DNA of 64,000 bases from an uncultured Actinomycetes bacterium (GTDB lineage Bacteria > Actinomycetota > Coriobacteriia > Coriobacteriales > Atopobiaceae). Position numbers and translations under genes: made by a program. How positions within the stretch are numbered: position 1 is the first letter of the stretch; each line of letters starts with the position of its first letter. The DNA is taken from the NCBI GenBank assembly GCA_900314685.1, contig OMWE01000009.1, forward strand, positions 1-64,000. The letters run 5' to 3'. Below are positions 7,827 to 19,126 of the stretch, one piece after another. The notes under the pieces were generated by a model, which was not told where the DNA came from, did no database searches, and worked only from the letters and a program-made list of their open reading frames with translations.

Positions 7827-8471
7827 ATGTGCTCGACGGTGAGTGTCAGTTCTTCTTACTCGGAGGGGTTCGCGCCGGACGTCATGAGGGTGGAGGTGAC
7901 GATCTCGGGCAAGACCGGGTCGCGCCAGGCGTCTGCGAGCGCGTTCAACTGCCTGCGGCGCGACGTGATCGACGCGTTGGCGGGCATCGGCGTCAGCGAG
8001 GGCGAGGTGAAGAGCGGGTACTTCGGCGTCTCCGCGCTGCGGGACGACGACGGTGAGTTCACGGGCGAGTTTGGGTACTACGGCAGCCTGAGCTTCGGGA
8101 CGGCGTGCGCGCAGGAGCGCTACGACGAGGTGTGGGCCGCTCTCGTGGGCGTGGACCCGCAGGTGAGCTTCGACTGCGACTACGACCTTTCGGACTGGGA
8201 GGGCGCGAGGGAGCAGATCCTGCGCAAGACGATGGAGATCGGGCGGCGCCGGGCCGCGCTGCTGGCCGATGCGGTCGGCTGTGACCTCGGCCAGATCGCC
8301 TCTGTCCGCAACGACGTGCGCGCGAACGAGGCTTACTACGACATGGCGCCGGTCGGTGCGCGCATGATGGCGGCGTCGGAGGCGGAGGCGCCCGAGTTTG
8401 TGCCCGAGCCGATCGACGTGAGGTGCAGCGTGGAGCTCGCGTACGAGCTGGTGCCGCGGGTGCGCGGGTAG
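7827..8471 (+). CDS. SIMPL (DUF541) domain protein
   Basis: 214 aa, no signal peptide. VEVTISGKTGSRQASASAFNCLRR near the N-terminus and the later arrangement (a TACAQERYDEVWAAL segment, REQILRKTMEIGRRRAALLADAVG, then a short final strand) are those of the SIMPL/DUF541 family, whose members interact with kinases or the membrane but have no defined enzymatic role. GGAGG lies 5 nt before ATG 7827. It heads a row of three small plus-strand genes of unknown function. Confidence 0.7.
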   Translation: MCSTVSVSSSYSEGFAPDVMRVEVTISGKTGSRQASASAFNCLRRDVIDALAGIGVSEGEVKSGYFGVSALRDDDGEFTGEFGYYGSLSFGTACAQERYDEVWAALVGVDPQVSFDCDYDLSDWEGAREQILRKTMEIGRRRAALLADAVGCDLGQIASVRNDVRANEAYYDMAPVGARMMAASEAEAPEFVPEPIDVRCSVELAYELVPRVRG

Positions 8472-8549
8472 GGGATGACGGTGGCGGCCCAGGCGGATGG
8501 TCGTCGGGCGGTGGCGGTGTGGCGAACGATACGCGGGTAGGAGGCTTGC

Positions 8550-8855
8550 ATGGAATATGACGTTGACTACGACTACCACTACGAGCTGAGCGACGGTGGT
8601 TTGCGCATCATCCCGAAGGGGACCGTTGTTGTTGGCGGGCTGTACGTCTTGCCGAACGGGCGCTATATGCCGCCCGGCATCTACCGCGATCCCGGGAGCG
8701 GCATGGACATCATCTATGAGCCGTGGGCGCTGTCGCCGTTTCGCGGGCTGGTCGTGGACGGTGCGGAGGATGCGGACGGCGAGGACGGTACGGACGGTGC
8801 GGAGGATGCGGACGGCGAGGAGGATGCGGACGGCGAGGGCGACACGGACGAGTAG
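8550..8855 (+). CDS. Hypothetical protein with acidic repeat tail
   Basis: 101 aa. The first ~68 residues (YDYHYELSDGGLRIIPKGT, then VLPNGRYMPPGIYRDPGSG) look like a small beta-rich domain; the last ~33 are a run of D, G, E and A (GAEDADGE repeated) encoded by near-identical 12-18-bp tandem repeats. AGGAGG is 6 nt before ATG 8550. I do not recognise the family. The repeat tail should vary in length between strains. Confidence 0.6.
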   Translation: MEYDVDYDYHYELSDGGLRIIPKGTVVVGGLYVLPNGRYMPPGIYRDPGSGMDIIYEPWALSPFRGLVVDGAEDADGEDGTDGAEDADGEEDADGEGDTDE

Positions 8856-8895
8856 TCACGAAGTTGATGGATGAGCGGGACGGAGGAGAACGAGT

Positions 8896-9120
8896 ATGGC
8901 AATCGGATTCGACGAGGCGCTGGCACGCGCGCGCAGGGTTAAGCATGGCATCAATCAGTACATTGAGCACAAGGATACATTCATCTTTGGCGATGGCATC
9001 AGGGAAATCGGCGGGAGCGGACCCGTCGTGGTGCTCAAGGACAGCGGTGATTGCGTGAACATGCCCTATTACGTTAGCACCAGTCATGATTTCGAAGTCA
9101 TCAGTGAGGGCAGGATCTAG
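8896..9120 (+). CDS. Small hypothetical protein
   Basis: 74 aa, soluble, starting MAIGFDEALARARRVKHGIN. The layout (helix, DTFIFGDGIREIGGSGP, then VVVLKDSGDCVNMPYYV) matches small uncharacterised proteins often seen near toxin or secretion loci in Gram-positives, but no function is known to me. A strong GGAGGAG lies 7 nt before ATG 8896. It is 40 nt after the acidic-tail gene and probably co-transcribed with it. Confidence 0.6.
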   Translation: MAIGFDEALARARRVKHGINQYIEHKDTFIFGDGIREIGGSGPVVVLKDSGDCVNMPYYVSTSHDFEVISEGRI

Positions 9121-9146
9121 CCGCGGCGGTGCTGCCGGCTGTATAG

Positions 9147-9182
9147 GTTGAACGACCCTGCCAAACGGCAGGGTCGTTCAAC
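9147..9182. repeat. 36-bp perfect palindrome, copy 1
   Basis: Arms of 16 bp (GTTGAACGACCCTGCC) with an AAAC loop. An identical copy lies at 9381-9416 on the other side of tRNA-Gln; decayed copies lie at 9849-9885 and 10418-10453. Confidence 0.85.
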
Positions 9183-9188
9183 TGAGAA

Positions 9189-9206
9189 GGGCCCCGTGCG
9201 GGGCCC
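9189..9206 (-). terminator. Possible terminator for tRNA-Gln
   Basis: A 7-bp GGGCCCC/GGGGCCC hairpin lies 10 bp beyond the tRNA 3' end on the minus strand. There is no T run; the adjacent 36-bp palindrome may assist. Confidence 0.4.
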
Positions 9207-9216
9207 GTGTCTCCAT

Positions 9217-9290
9217 TGGCTTCGCGCCGTGGACTCGAACCACGATCTTGCGGGTCAGAGTCGCATGTTCTGCCGTTGAACTAGCGCGAA
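9217..9290 (-). tRNA. tRNA-Gln (anticodon CTG)
   Basis: 74 nt with encoded CCA (9217-9219) and discriminator G. The acceptor TTCGCGC/GCGCGAA pairs fully; the D loop AACGGCA is the short form usual for Gln; the T arm is CGTGG-TTCGAGT-CCACG. The anticodon loop CTCTGAC gives CTG, reading CAG. The last anticodon-stem pair is an A:C mismatch. It is isolated, flanked by identical palindromes, in a region with mobile-element traits. Confidence 0.93.
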
Positions 9291-9310
9291 ATGTGGTATA
9301 TTCAAAGCAA

Positions 9311-9353
9311 GGGGCTCCCGCGGCGACGCAGCGGGTAAAGCCCCTATTTCATT
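9311..9353 (+). terminator. Hairpin with weak T tract
   Basis: GGGGCT pairs with AGCCCC and CCCGC with GCGGG inside, followed by TATTTCATT. Probably a terminator for plus-strand transcripts. It lies just upstream of the tRNA-Gln gene as read on the minus strand. Confidence 0.45.
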
Positions 9354-9380
9354 CTGTCAATAATCGTGCGCCCACTCTTG

Positions 9381-9416
9381 GTTGAACGACCCTGCCAAAC
9401 GGCAGGGTCGTTCAAC
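9381..9416. repeat. 36-bp perfect palindrome, copy 2
   Basis: Identical in all 36 positions to the copy at 9147-9182. Confidence 0.85.
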
Positions 9417-9448
9417 CTAGGGACCACGATCCTCCATCTTGCCTAAGC

Positions 9449-9634
9449 CTACTCAGACTTACGCTGCTCCATGTCGGCGCGGATCAGGTCCTTGATGTAG
9501 CCCTGCTTGTTGGGCTGGGCGTCAAGCCACGCGAGGATGTCCCTCTCCGACGGGTAGAAGCGGACGCTACGCATCTTGGTGTTGGCCTTCTGGTACCTCG
9601 CGGTTGCGCGTTTCTGGGACTCGGATGTCGCCAT
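9449..9634 (-). CDS. Small basic DNA-binding-like protein of mobile-element type
   Basis: 61 aa, starting MATSESQKRATARYQKANT, then VRFYPSERDILAWLD and KQGYIKDLIRADM. This pattern, a basic N-terminus followed by a ribbon-helix-helix-like strand and two helices, is that of short proteins common in prophages and conjugative elements of Gram-positives. It is likely a small DNA-binding regulator, though the target is unknown. ATG 9634 is only 2 nt after the stop of the 28-aa ORF at 9637-9723, so the two form a bicistron. Confidence 0.7.
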   Translation of the reverse strand: MATSESQKRATARYQKANTKMRSVRFYPSERDILAWLDAQPNKQGYIKDLIRADMEQRKSE

Positions 9635-9636
9635 GG

Positions 9637-9723
9637 CTAAGCCCTCATCTCGAGCAGGGCCTTGGCTATCTTGACGATGGCAACGCCGACGGCTGCGGCC
9701 GCCACCGACTCGATGAACTCCAT
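9637..9723 (-). CDS. 28-aa hydrophobic/amphipathic peptide
   Basis: A start with GGAGGG 7 nt upstream opens a 28-codon frame whose product begins MEFIESVAAAAVGVAIVKIA and ends in a short charged tail. It is a single Ala/Val/Ile-rich helix long enough to touch or span a membrane, followed immediately by the 61-aa gene. An inverted repeat CGTTC-AATT-CGAACG (about 9752-9766) sits in the probable promoter. Size and character recall small membrane-active peptides or leader peptides; no family is recognised. Confidence 0.5.
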   Translation of the reverse strand: MEFIESVAAAAVGVAIVKIAKALLEMRA

Positions 9724-9848
9724 TTGACTTCCCTCCGTGCCGTATAAAGTACGTTCAATTCGAACGAAGCCGGAACCCTGCCCTTTTGTTGCCAGCTCCA
9801 CACCTCATGTGCTCCGGCTGGTCACCGTGGTTGTGGAGCTGCCTTATT

Positions 9849-9885
9849 GTTGAACGGCCTCGTCAAACGTGTGGGTTCGTTCAAC
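9849..9885. repeat. Degenerate copy of the 36-bp palindrome
   Basis: Keeps the outer GTTGAACG / CGTTCAAC arms and the central AAAC, with changed inner arms. A fourth, weaker copy lies at 10418-10453. Confidence 0.6.
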
Positions 9886-9896
9886 ATGTATGCCTC

Positions 9897-10370
9897 ATCG
9901 TACATCAAGACGCGCGGCGGGCTACCTTTTGCTCCACATGGGCATCTCGTGTACGAATTGGCAGGGAGGCGCCTTGGGAATTCGTACACGAGGTGGCTAC
10001 CCACGAGCTCGCTGGGTTGCGGTGGTGCTGTTCGTGTGCGAACTGACTGGGCCAGCGGCTCTCGATTCGCGCACGAGATGGCCTATTGCGCGCCATGAGG
10101 TGAGTAAGTCGCATTTGGTGTAGGAATGTCTTGTCCTGCCGCCGCCCTTGCGACGCCGTAGCGAGCGTCGACGAGAGCCATTTCGTACACCAACAGGCGT
10201 GCAGGCCCTTCATTGGAGCTCATAGGCTAGGTCGTGCGCGATGTCCTAGCCCAGATCACCAGGAATTAGATTCGGAGCTATAACGAGCGGGATGGTCTTC
10301 GTACACGAGACGGCATGTCGCCCCTCGCTAAGGAGATATGGGGCCGTTCATGTACGAACCCGTAGGTCGG
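9897..10370. repeat. Gene-free cluster of TTCGTACACG-type inverted pairs
   Basis: Within 9724-10541 (818 bp) I see no convincing gene. Between 9897 and 10370 the 10-mer TTCGTACACG or its complement, exact or with 1-2 changes, recurs at about 9898, 9951, 9980, 10031, 10066, 10108, 10181, 10299 and 10351, mostly as inverted pairs forming hairpins; the best is 9949-9991 with a 14-bp stem. Confidence 0.6.
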
Positions 10371-10417
10371 GGCTTTCCGCATCGTATTTACCGTGGGTTT
10401 AACAGCCGAGCTTTGTC

Positions 10418-10453
10418 GTTGGACAACGCTGCTAGACGGCAGAATCATTCAAT
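10418..10453. repeat. Degenerate copy of the 36-bp palindrome (fourth)
   Basis: Same length as the intact copies, with GTTGGACAACGCTGC and GGCAGAATCATTCAAT arms. Confidence 0.5.
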
Positions 10454-10541
10454 GGTCGGGTGCGTCTAACGCATGAAGTGTTTCCCGACCGACGGACACG
10501 TTCCGATGGCGTTGTGCGCCGTATACCCGCGCGTCGCGCAC

Positions 10542-10865
10542 CTACATCACGCGGATGAGCAGCATGTAGACCGCCGTGCCGACTACCATGGGAGCCAGCA
10601 TGTCGCGGCGCCAGGTGTAGAGCGCGGCGACCGCGGCGAGCGAGATCAGTTCGGGCAGGCCGAAGTTGCCGCTGGTAAAGGCCACGTTGCGCAGACAGTA
10701 GACCACCAGCAGGCCAAAGACCGCTGGCGGTAGCGCGTGGCCGAGGTATTGCACCACGGACGGGACAGGCTTGCCCTCCGAGAAGAGCACGTACGGCAAG
10801 AAACGCGTGGCCACCGTGCCCGCTACCGCCAGCGCCACCGTGATGATCATCTGTGTGTTAGTCAT
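10542..10865 (-). CDS. azlD: AzlD-type branched-chain amino acid exporter subunit
   Basis: 107 aa, almost entirely hydrophobic with about four membrane segments (IITVALAVAGTVATRFLPYVLF, PPAVFGLLVVYCLR, LISLAAVAALYTW, VGTAVYMLLIRV), the size and pattern of AzlD. With AzlC it forms an exporter of branched-chain amino acids and analogues such as 4-azaleucine. ATG 10865 overlaps the azlC stop by 8 nt, so the two are translationally coupled. It is the last gene of a tgt-azlC-azlD run. Confidence 0.88.
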   Translation of the reverse strand: MTNTQMIITVALAVAGTVATRFLPYVLFSEGKPVPSVVQYLGHALPPAVFGLLVVYCLRNVAFTSGNFGLPELISLAAVAALYTWRRDMLAPMVVGTAVYMLLIRVM

Positions 10866-11889
10866 CGCGGTCACCTGCGTTCGTCTGTGCGGCGAGGGAG
10901 ATACCCGAGGCGGGGGAGGTAGTCGTGGCGGGGGAGCCGGCTGCCGTGACGGGGGAGGCAGCTGCGGCGGGGGAGGCGCCCGAGACGGGGGAGCCGGCCG
11001 CCGCGACGGGCTCGGCCTCAGCCGCAGGCGCCGACGCATGCTGGCGCGCCTCGTCGCGGGCGACGTTGCGCCGCATCTGCGGGGTGTTGCGGGCGGCGAG
11101 CAGCGCGGTCAGGATCACCACCATGGACGGCACGATGAAGTGGTCGGGGCCGAAAAACGCGAGACACCCCGCGGAGCCCAGCACGCCCACCAGCTCGGAG
11201 ATGTGGTCGCCCGCCCAGCCGCGCACGCGCGTGCCGTCGGCGAAGCACTGCTGCAGCAGGATTACCGCAAACATCGCGGTCATCACAAAGTCCAGTCCCG
11301 TGAGGTCCACCGTGATCAGACTGCCGCACAGGGCGCCGATGCCCGCGCCGGCCACCCAGTACATCTGGTCCAGCAGCGACACCCAAAAGTAGTACCAACC
11401 GTGGTCGATGCCCTCGGGGATCTGCGCCGCGTAGTTCACGGAAAACGTCTCGTCGCTGGTGGTGTAGATGAGATAGGGCTTTTTGGCACCCACGCCGCGG
11501 TAGCGACCTAGCATCGAGATGCCGTAGAAGAGGTGCCGTGCGCCCACCACCACGGCCGTGACCAGCGTGGAGACGGGGTTGAAGGGGGAGGCCAGGATGT
11601 CTACCAGCAGGAACTCCAGCGAGCCCGTGTACACGACGAGCGCCGTGAGCACCGGCAGCCAGGCGGGGAAGCCCGCCGTCACCATCAGCATGCCGTAGGT
11701 CATCCCCAGGAAGACGTACGCGGCGCACACCGGCAGCGTGAGGGGAAACGCCGCGCGCAGCGCCGCCAGCCGGTCGTGCCAGGGGATGCGGCGGCGGGAA
11801 CCGTCGTGGACGCCGGAGTCGGTGCCGGCGTTCGTTGCAGGGCAGCCGCAACCGGCGTACGGGCGGCGGGTGGGTCTTTCTGATTGCAT
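10858..11889 (-). CDS. azlC: AzlC-type branched-chain amino acid permease with extended Ala/Pro/Ser tail
   Basis: 343 aa. Residues ~40-270 carry the AzlC core (LAALRAAFPLTLPVCAAYVF, LEFLLVDILASPFNPV, RHLFYGISML, SDETFSVNY). The last ~75 residues are a low-complexity tail rich in A, S, P, G and T, encoded by GC-rich repeats, which ordinary AzlC proteins lack. The start is 10 nt after the tgt stop. Membrane protein; pairs with AzlD. Confidence 0.88.
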   Translation of the reverse strand: MQSERPTRRPYAGCGCPATNAGTDSGVHDGSRRRIPWHDRLAALRAAFPLTLPVCAAYVFLGMTYGMLMVTAGFPAWLPVLTALVVYTGSLEFLLVDILASPFNPVSTLVTAVVVGARHLFYGISMLGRYRGVGAKKPYLIYTTSDETFSVNYAAQIPEGIDHGWYYFWVSLLDQMYWVAGAGIGALCGSLITVDLTGLDFVMTAMFAVILLQQCFADGTRVRGWAGDHISELVGVLGSAGCLAFFGPDHFIVPSMVVILTALLAARNTPQMRRNVARDEARQHASAPAAEAEPVAAAGSPVSGASPAAAASPVTAAGSPATTTSPASGISLAAQTNAGDRDD

Positions 11890-11899
11890 GGTGCGTCGC

Positions 11900-15818
<3,919 letters not shown>

Positions 15819-15820
15819 CC

Positions 15821-18800
15821 ATGGCGGGGCTTGCCGACAGTAGGCGCTGGCAGGTACTGACAGGTGACGTGACGGCTGAGCGGCGCCTGGTGGCGGAGCT
15901 TGGCGTGACGCCGCTGGTGGCGCGCGTGCTCGTGGCCCGCGGCGTCACCGACACTGCGGCGGCGCGCGCCTTCCTGACCCCGTCGCTCGAGCGCGACTGG
16001 TGCGATCCCCTCTGCATCCCCGGCCTGCGCGAGGCGACCGACCGCCTGGAGCGCGCCATCGGCCTGGGCGAGACGGTCGCGGTCTTCGGCGACTTCGACG
16101 TGGACGGCATGTCCGCCGCCAGCCTGCTCTCCATCGGCCTGACCCAGCTGGGCGCGGACGTGCACGCCTTTGTGCCCGACCGCTTCACGGAGGGCTACGG
16201 CCTCTCCGAGGCGGGGCTCGACCGCGTGGTGGAGGCCTGCCACCCGCAGCTGGTCGTGACGGTCGACAACGGCATCGCCGCAGCCCGCGAGGTCGAGGCC
16301 CTGCTCGCGCGCGGCATCGACGTGGTGATCACCGACCACCACGAGCCCGCCGACCTGGTGCCCCGGGGCGTGCCCGTGTGCGATCCCAAGCTCGACCCCG
16401 CCTGCCCCTCGCGCGAGCTGGCCGGCGTGGGCGTGGCGCTCAAGATCGTGTGCGAGCTGGGCGCGCGCCTGGGCATGCCCGACCTGTGGCTCACCCTGAC
16501 CGACCTGGCCTGCCTGGGCACCGTGTCCGACATGATGCTCCTGCAGGGCGAGAACCGCGCGCTCGTGGCCGACGGCATCGCCCGTATGCGCACCACCACG
16601 CGCCCCGGCATCGTGGCCCTGGCCGCGACGGCGGGCTGCGACCTCTCGGCCATCACGGCCGACAACCTGCCCTTCACGCTCGTGCCCCGCCTCAACGCGG
16701 CGGGTCGCATGGGCCAGACCGACATCGCCTTCCGCCTGCTGCTGACCGACGACGTGGCCGAGGCGTCCGCGCTCGCGGGCCGCCTCGAGCAGATCAACAC
16801 CGACCGCCGCTCCATCGAGGGCGAGCTCTCCGACGCGGCCGTCGCCGAGGCCGAGCGCACCTGGCACGGCGAGCGTGCCGTGGTCGTCGCCGGTCGCGGT
16901 TGGCACGAGGGCGTCAAGGGCATCGTCGCCAGCCGTCTCGTGAACAAGTACCATGTGCCCGCGATCGTCTTCTCCATCACGGAGGACGGGGAGGCGCGCG
17001 GCAGCGGCCGCTCCGTCGGGTCCGTGGACCTCTTCCACGCGGTCGAGCAGTGCGCCGACCTCACGATCCGCTTCGGCGGGCACGAGGGGGCCGTCGGCGT
17101 GACGGTCGCCGCCGACATGGTCGACGCCTTCCGCGCGCGCCTGCAGCGGGTGCTGGCCGAGCTGCCCGCCGAGCAGTTCGAGTCCACCGGCGAGGTCACC
17201 GCGCTGGTCGGGCTGGGCGAGCTCGACGTGCCGGCGATCGACGCGCTCGAGGTGCTGCAGCCCTTTGGCCAGGGCAACAAGAAACCCCTCTTCGGCGTGC
17301 GCGGCGTGACGATGCGCAACCGCGCCCGCGCGGGCATGGCGGGGGCGCACCTGCGGTTCGTCGCGACCGACGGCCTCGCGCAGGTGCCGGCCATCATGTT
17401 CCGCGTGCCCGATGTGGAGCGCGCGGCGGCCGAGGACGGCGTCGTGGACCTGGTCTTCGAGGCCGTCAACGAGACCTGGCAGGGCCGCACCAAGGCCAAG
17501 CTCATGGTGAAGGACATCCTCTACCGCGACGGCGATGCAAACGTGACAGGGGACGGGGGAGTGTCACGCGCCGTGACGGGGGACGGGGGAGTGTCACACG
17601 ACGGTGCGACCACCCCCACACGCGCCGACCTCGCCCGCCTCCCGTACGACCAGCTGACGGTGACGCTGGTCAGGCGCCTGATCGGCGACCACGACCTCCT
17701 GCCCGCCCAGGCGCAGGCGCTCGACCGCCTGGCGCAGGGGCGCTCCACGCTGGTGGTCATGGCGACGGGCCGCGGCAAGTCGCTCGTCTTCCACGTGCAC
17801 GCCGCGCGCGAGGCGATCGCCCGGGGCCATGCGTCCGTCTTTGTGTACCCGCTGCGCGCGCTCGTGACCGACCAGGCCCACCACCTGGGCGACGCGCTGG
17901 CCGAGCTGGGCGTGGGCGTCCGCACGCTGACGGGCGAGACCGGCGCCGGCGAACGCGTCGCCACCTGGGCCGCGCTGGCCGACGGCACCGCCAGCGTCAT
18001 CCTGACCACGCCCGAGTTCCTGGCGATACACGCGGGGGAGTTCGCGCGGTCGGGCCGCATCGGCTTCCTCGTGGTCGACGAGGCGCACCACGTGGCCGAG
18101 GCGCAGGGCCGCCGCACGGCCTATGGCGCGCTGCCGCGCATCCGCCGGCAGCTGGGCGACCCCGTGACCCTGGCGCTTACCGCGACCGCCGACGCCGACA
18201 CGGCCCGTGCCGCCTGCGGCCTGCTGGGCATCGACGAGGCGGACGTGCTGGTGGACGCGTCGGTCCGTACCAACCTCGAGCTGCGCGACTGTCGCGACTT
18301 GCGCGACCGCGACACGGCGCTGGCGTCCCTGGTGGCGCGCGGCGAGAAGTGCATCATCTACGTCAACTCCCGCGAGGAGAGCGTGAACCTCGTGCGCACC
18401 CTGCGGCACGCCGTGGGCGACCTCGCCGACCGCATCGCCTACTACAACGCCGGCGTCCCGCGCGCCCTCCGTCTGGAGACCGAGCGCTGCTTCCGCGAAG
18501 GCAGACTCACCTGCATCGTCTCCACCAGCGCCTTCGGCGAGGGCGTCAACGTGGGCGACGTGCGCCACGTGGTGCTGTACCACCTGCCCTTTGACCGGAC
18601 CGAGTTCAACCAGATGTCGGGCCGCTGCGGGCGCGACGGGCGGCCTGCCTGCGTGTGGCTCTTCTTCTCCTCGGACGACGCCCGGATCAACGAGCACGTC
18701 CTGGCGGCGGCGAGCCCCACGCGCGACGAGCTGGTGGCACTCTACCGCGCGCTGCGGGCGTGCGCGGACGGGGACGGACGCGTGACGCTGACCGACGAGG

Positions 18801-19117
18801 ACCTCGCCCAGGCCGCCCGACGGGTCGATCGCCGCTGCGCGCTCGACGCTCGCGGGGCGATGTGTGGCGTCGCGGTCTTTGCTGAGCTAGGATTTGCCCG
18901 TGTCGAGGGGGAGGGGGACGAGCGGACGATCGCGCTCGTGCCCGCGCCGCCCCACATGGATCTCGAGCAGTCCATCCGGTACGCCGAGGGGCAGCGCGCG
19001 TGGGAGGCCTTTGCGTCTTTCCGCTCGTGGGCCTTTGGGAGCGATGCCGACACGCTGCTTGCGGGTATAAACAGACCGATCGTGCCCGGCTTTGGACATG
19101 CCGTGGCGAGCGAGTAG
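15821..19117 (+). CDS. recJ: RecJ single-strand exonuclease fused to a RecQ-like helicase
   Basis: 1098 aa. Residues 1-~570 are RecJ: VAVFGDFDVDGMSAA (metal motif I), VTVDNGIAA, VITDHHEP (DHH), then the DHHA1 part with FGGHEGAVGV and an OB fold. Residues ~600-1098 are an SF2 RecQ-type helicase: MATGRGKSLVF (Walker A), VVDEAHHV (DEAH), LTATAD, and QMSGRCGRDGR (motif VI). RecJ and RecQ cooperate in RecF-pathway recombination; fusion puts unwinding and 5'-3' degradation in one protein. The linker at residues ~575-594 is a 10-residue repeat (VTGDGGVS twice) encoded by two REP-like 25-mers. It starts 2 nt after secF. Confidence 0.93.
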   Translation: MAGLADSRRWQVLTGDVTAERRLVAELGVTPLVARVLVARGVTDTAAARAFLTPSLERDWCDPLCIPGLREATDRLERAIGLGETVAVFGDFDVDGMSAASLLSIGLTQLGADVHAFVPDRFTEGYGLSEAGLDRVVEACHPQLVVTVDNGIAAAREVEALLARGIDVVITDHHEPADLVPRGVPVCDPKLDPACPSRELAGVGVALKIVCELGARLGMPDLWLTLTDLACLGTVSDMMLLQGENRALVADGIARMRTTTRPGIVALAATAGCDLSAITADNLPFTLVPRLNAAGRMGQTDIAFRLLLTDDVAEASALAGRLEQINTDRRSIEGELSDAAVAEAERTWHGERAVVVAGRGWHEGVKGIVASRLVNKYHVPAIVFSITEDGEARGSGRSVGSVDLFHAVEQCADLTIRFGGHEGAVGVTVAADMVDAFRARLQRVLAELPAEQFESTGEVTALVGLGELDVPAIDALEVLQPFGQGNKKPLFGVRGVTMRNRARAGMAGAHLRFVATDGLAQVPAIMFRVPDVERAAAEDGVVDLVFEAVNETWQGRTKAKLMVKDILYRDGDANVTGDGGVSRAVTGDGGVSHDGATTPTRADLARLPYDQLTVTLVRRLIGDHDLLPAQAQALDRLAQGRSTLVVMATGRGKSLVFHVHAAREAIARGHASVFVYPLRALVTDQAHHLGDALAELGVGVRTLTGETGAGERVATWAALADGTASVILTTPEFLAIHAGEFARSGRIGFLVVDEAHHVAEAQGRRTAYGALPRIRRQLGDPVTLALTATADADTARAACGLLGIDEADVLVDASVRTNLELRDCRDLRDRDTALASLVARGEKCIIYVNSREESVNLVRTLRHAVGDLADRIAYYNAGVPRALRLETERCFREGRLTCIVSTSAFGEGVNVGDVRHVVLYHLPFDRTEFNQMSGRCGRDGRPACVWLFFSSDDARINEHVLAAASPTRDELVALYRALRACADGDGRVTLTDEDLAQAARRVDRRCALDARGAMCGVAVFAELGFARVEGEGDERTIALVPAPPHMDLEQSIRYAEGQRAWEAFASFRSWAFGSDADTLLAGINRPIVPGFGHAVASE
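17543..17597. repeat. Two REP-like 25-mers inside recJ-recQ
   Basis: Units 17543-17567 and 17573-17597, each GTGAC-N15-GTCAC with a GGGGACGGGGGAGT core, are spaced exactly 30 bp so the frame is kept. A related 24-bp unit lies between genes at 35933-35956. Confidence 0.8.
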
Positions 19118-19126
19118 GGATTGAGT

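Noticed and set aside
8710..9087. Minus-strand Pro/Arg-rich frame opposite the acidic-tail gene
   Set aside because: Created by the complement of the Asp/Gly/Glu repeat; no ribosome site or similarity.
10771..11511. Plus-strand frame over azlC/azlD
   Set aside because: Gly/Arg-rich shadow opposite two overlapping membrane-protein genes.
16000..18594. 864-codon plus-strand frame inside recJ-recQ
   Set aside because: Arg/Pro/Gly-rich shadow of the true frame, with no start signal.
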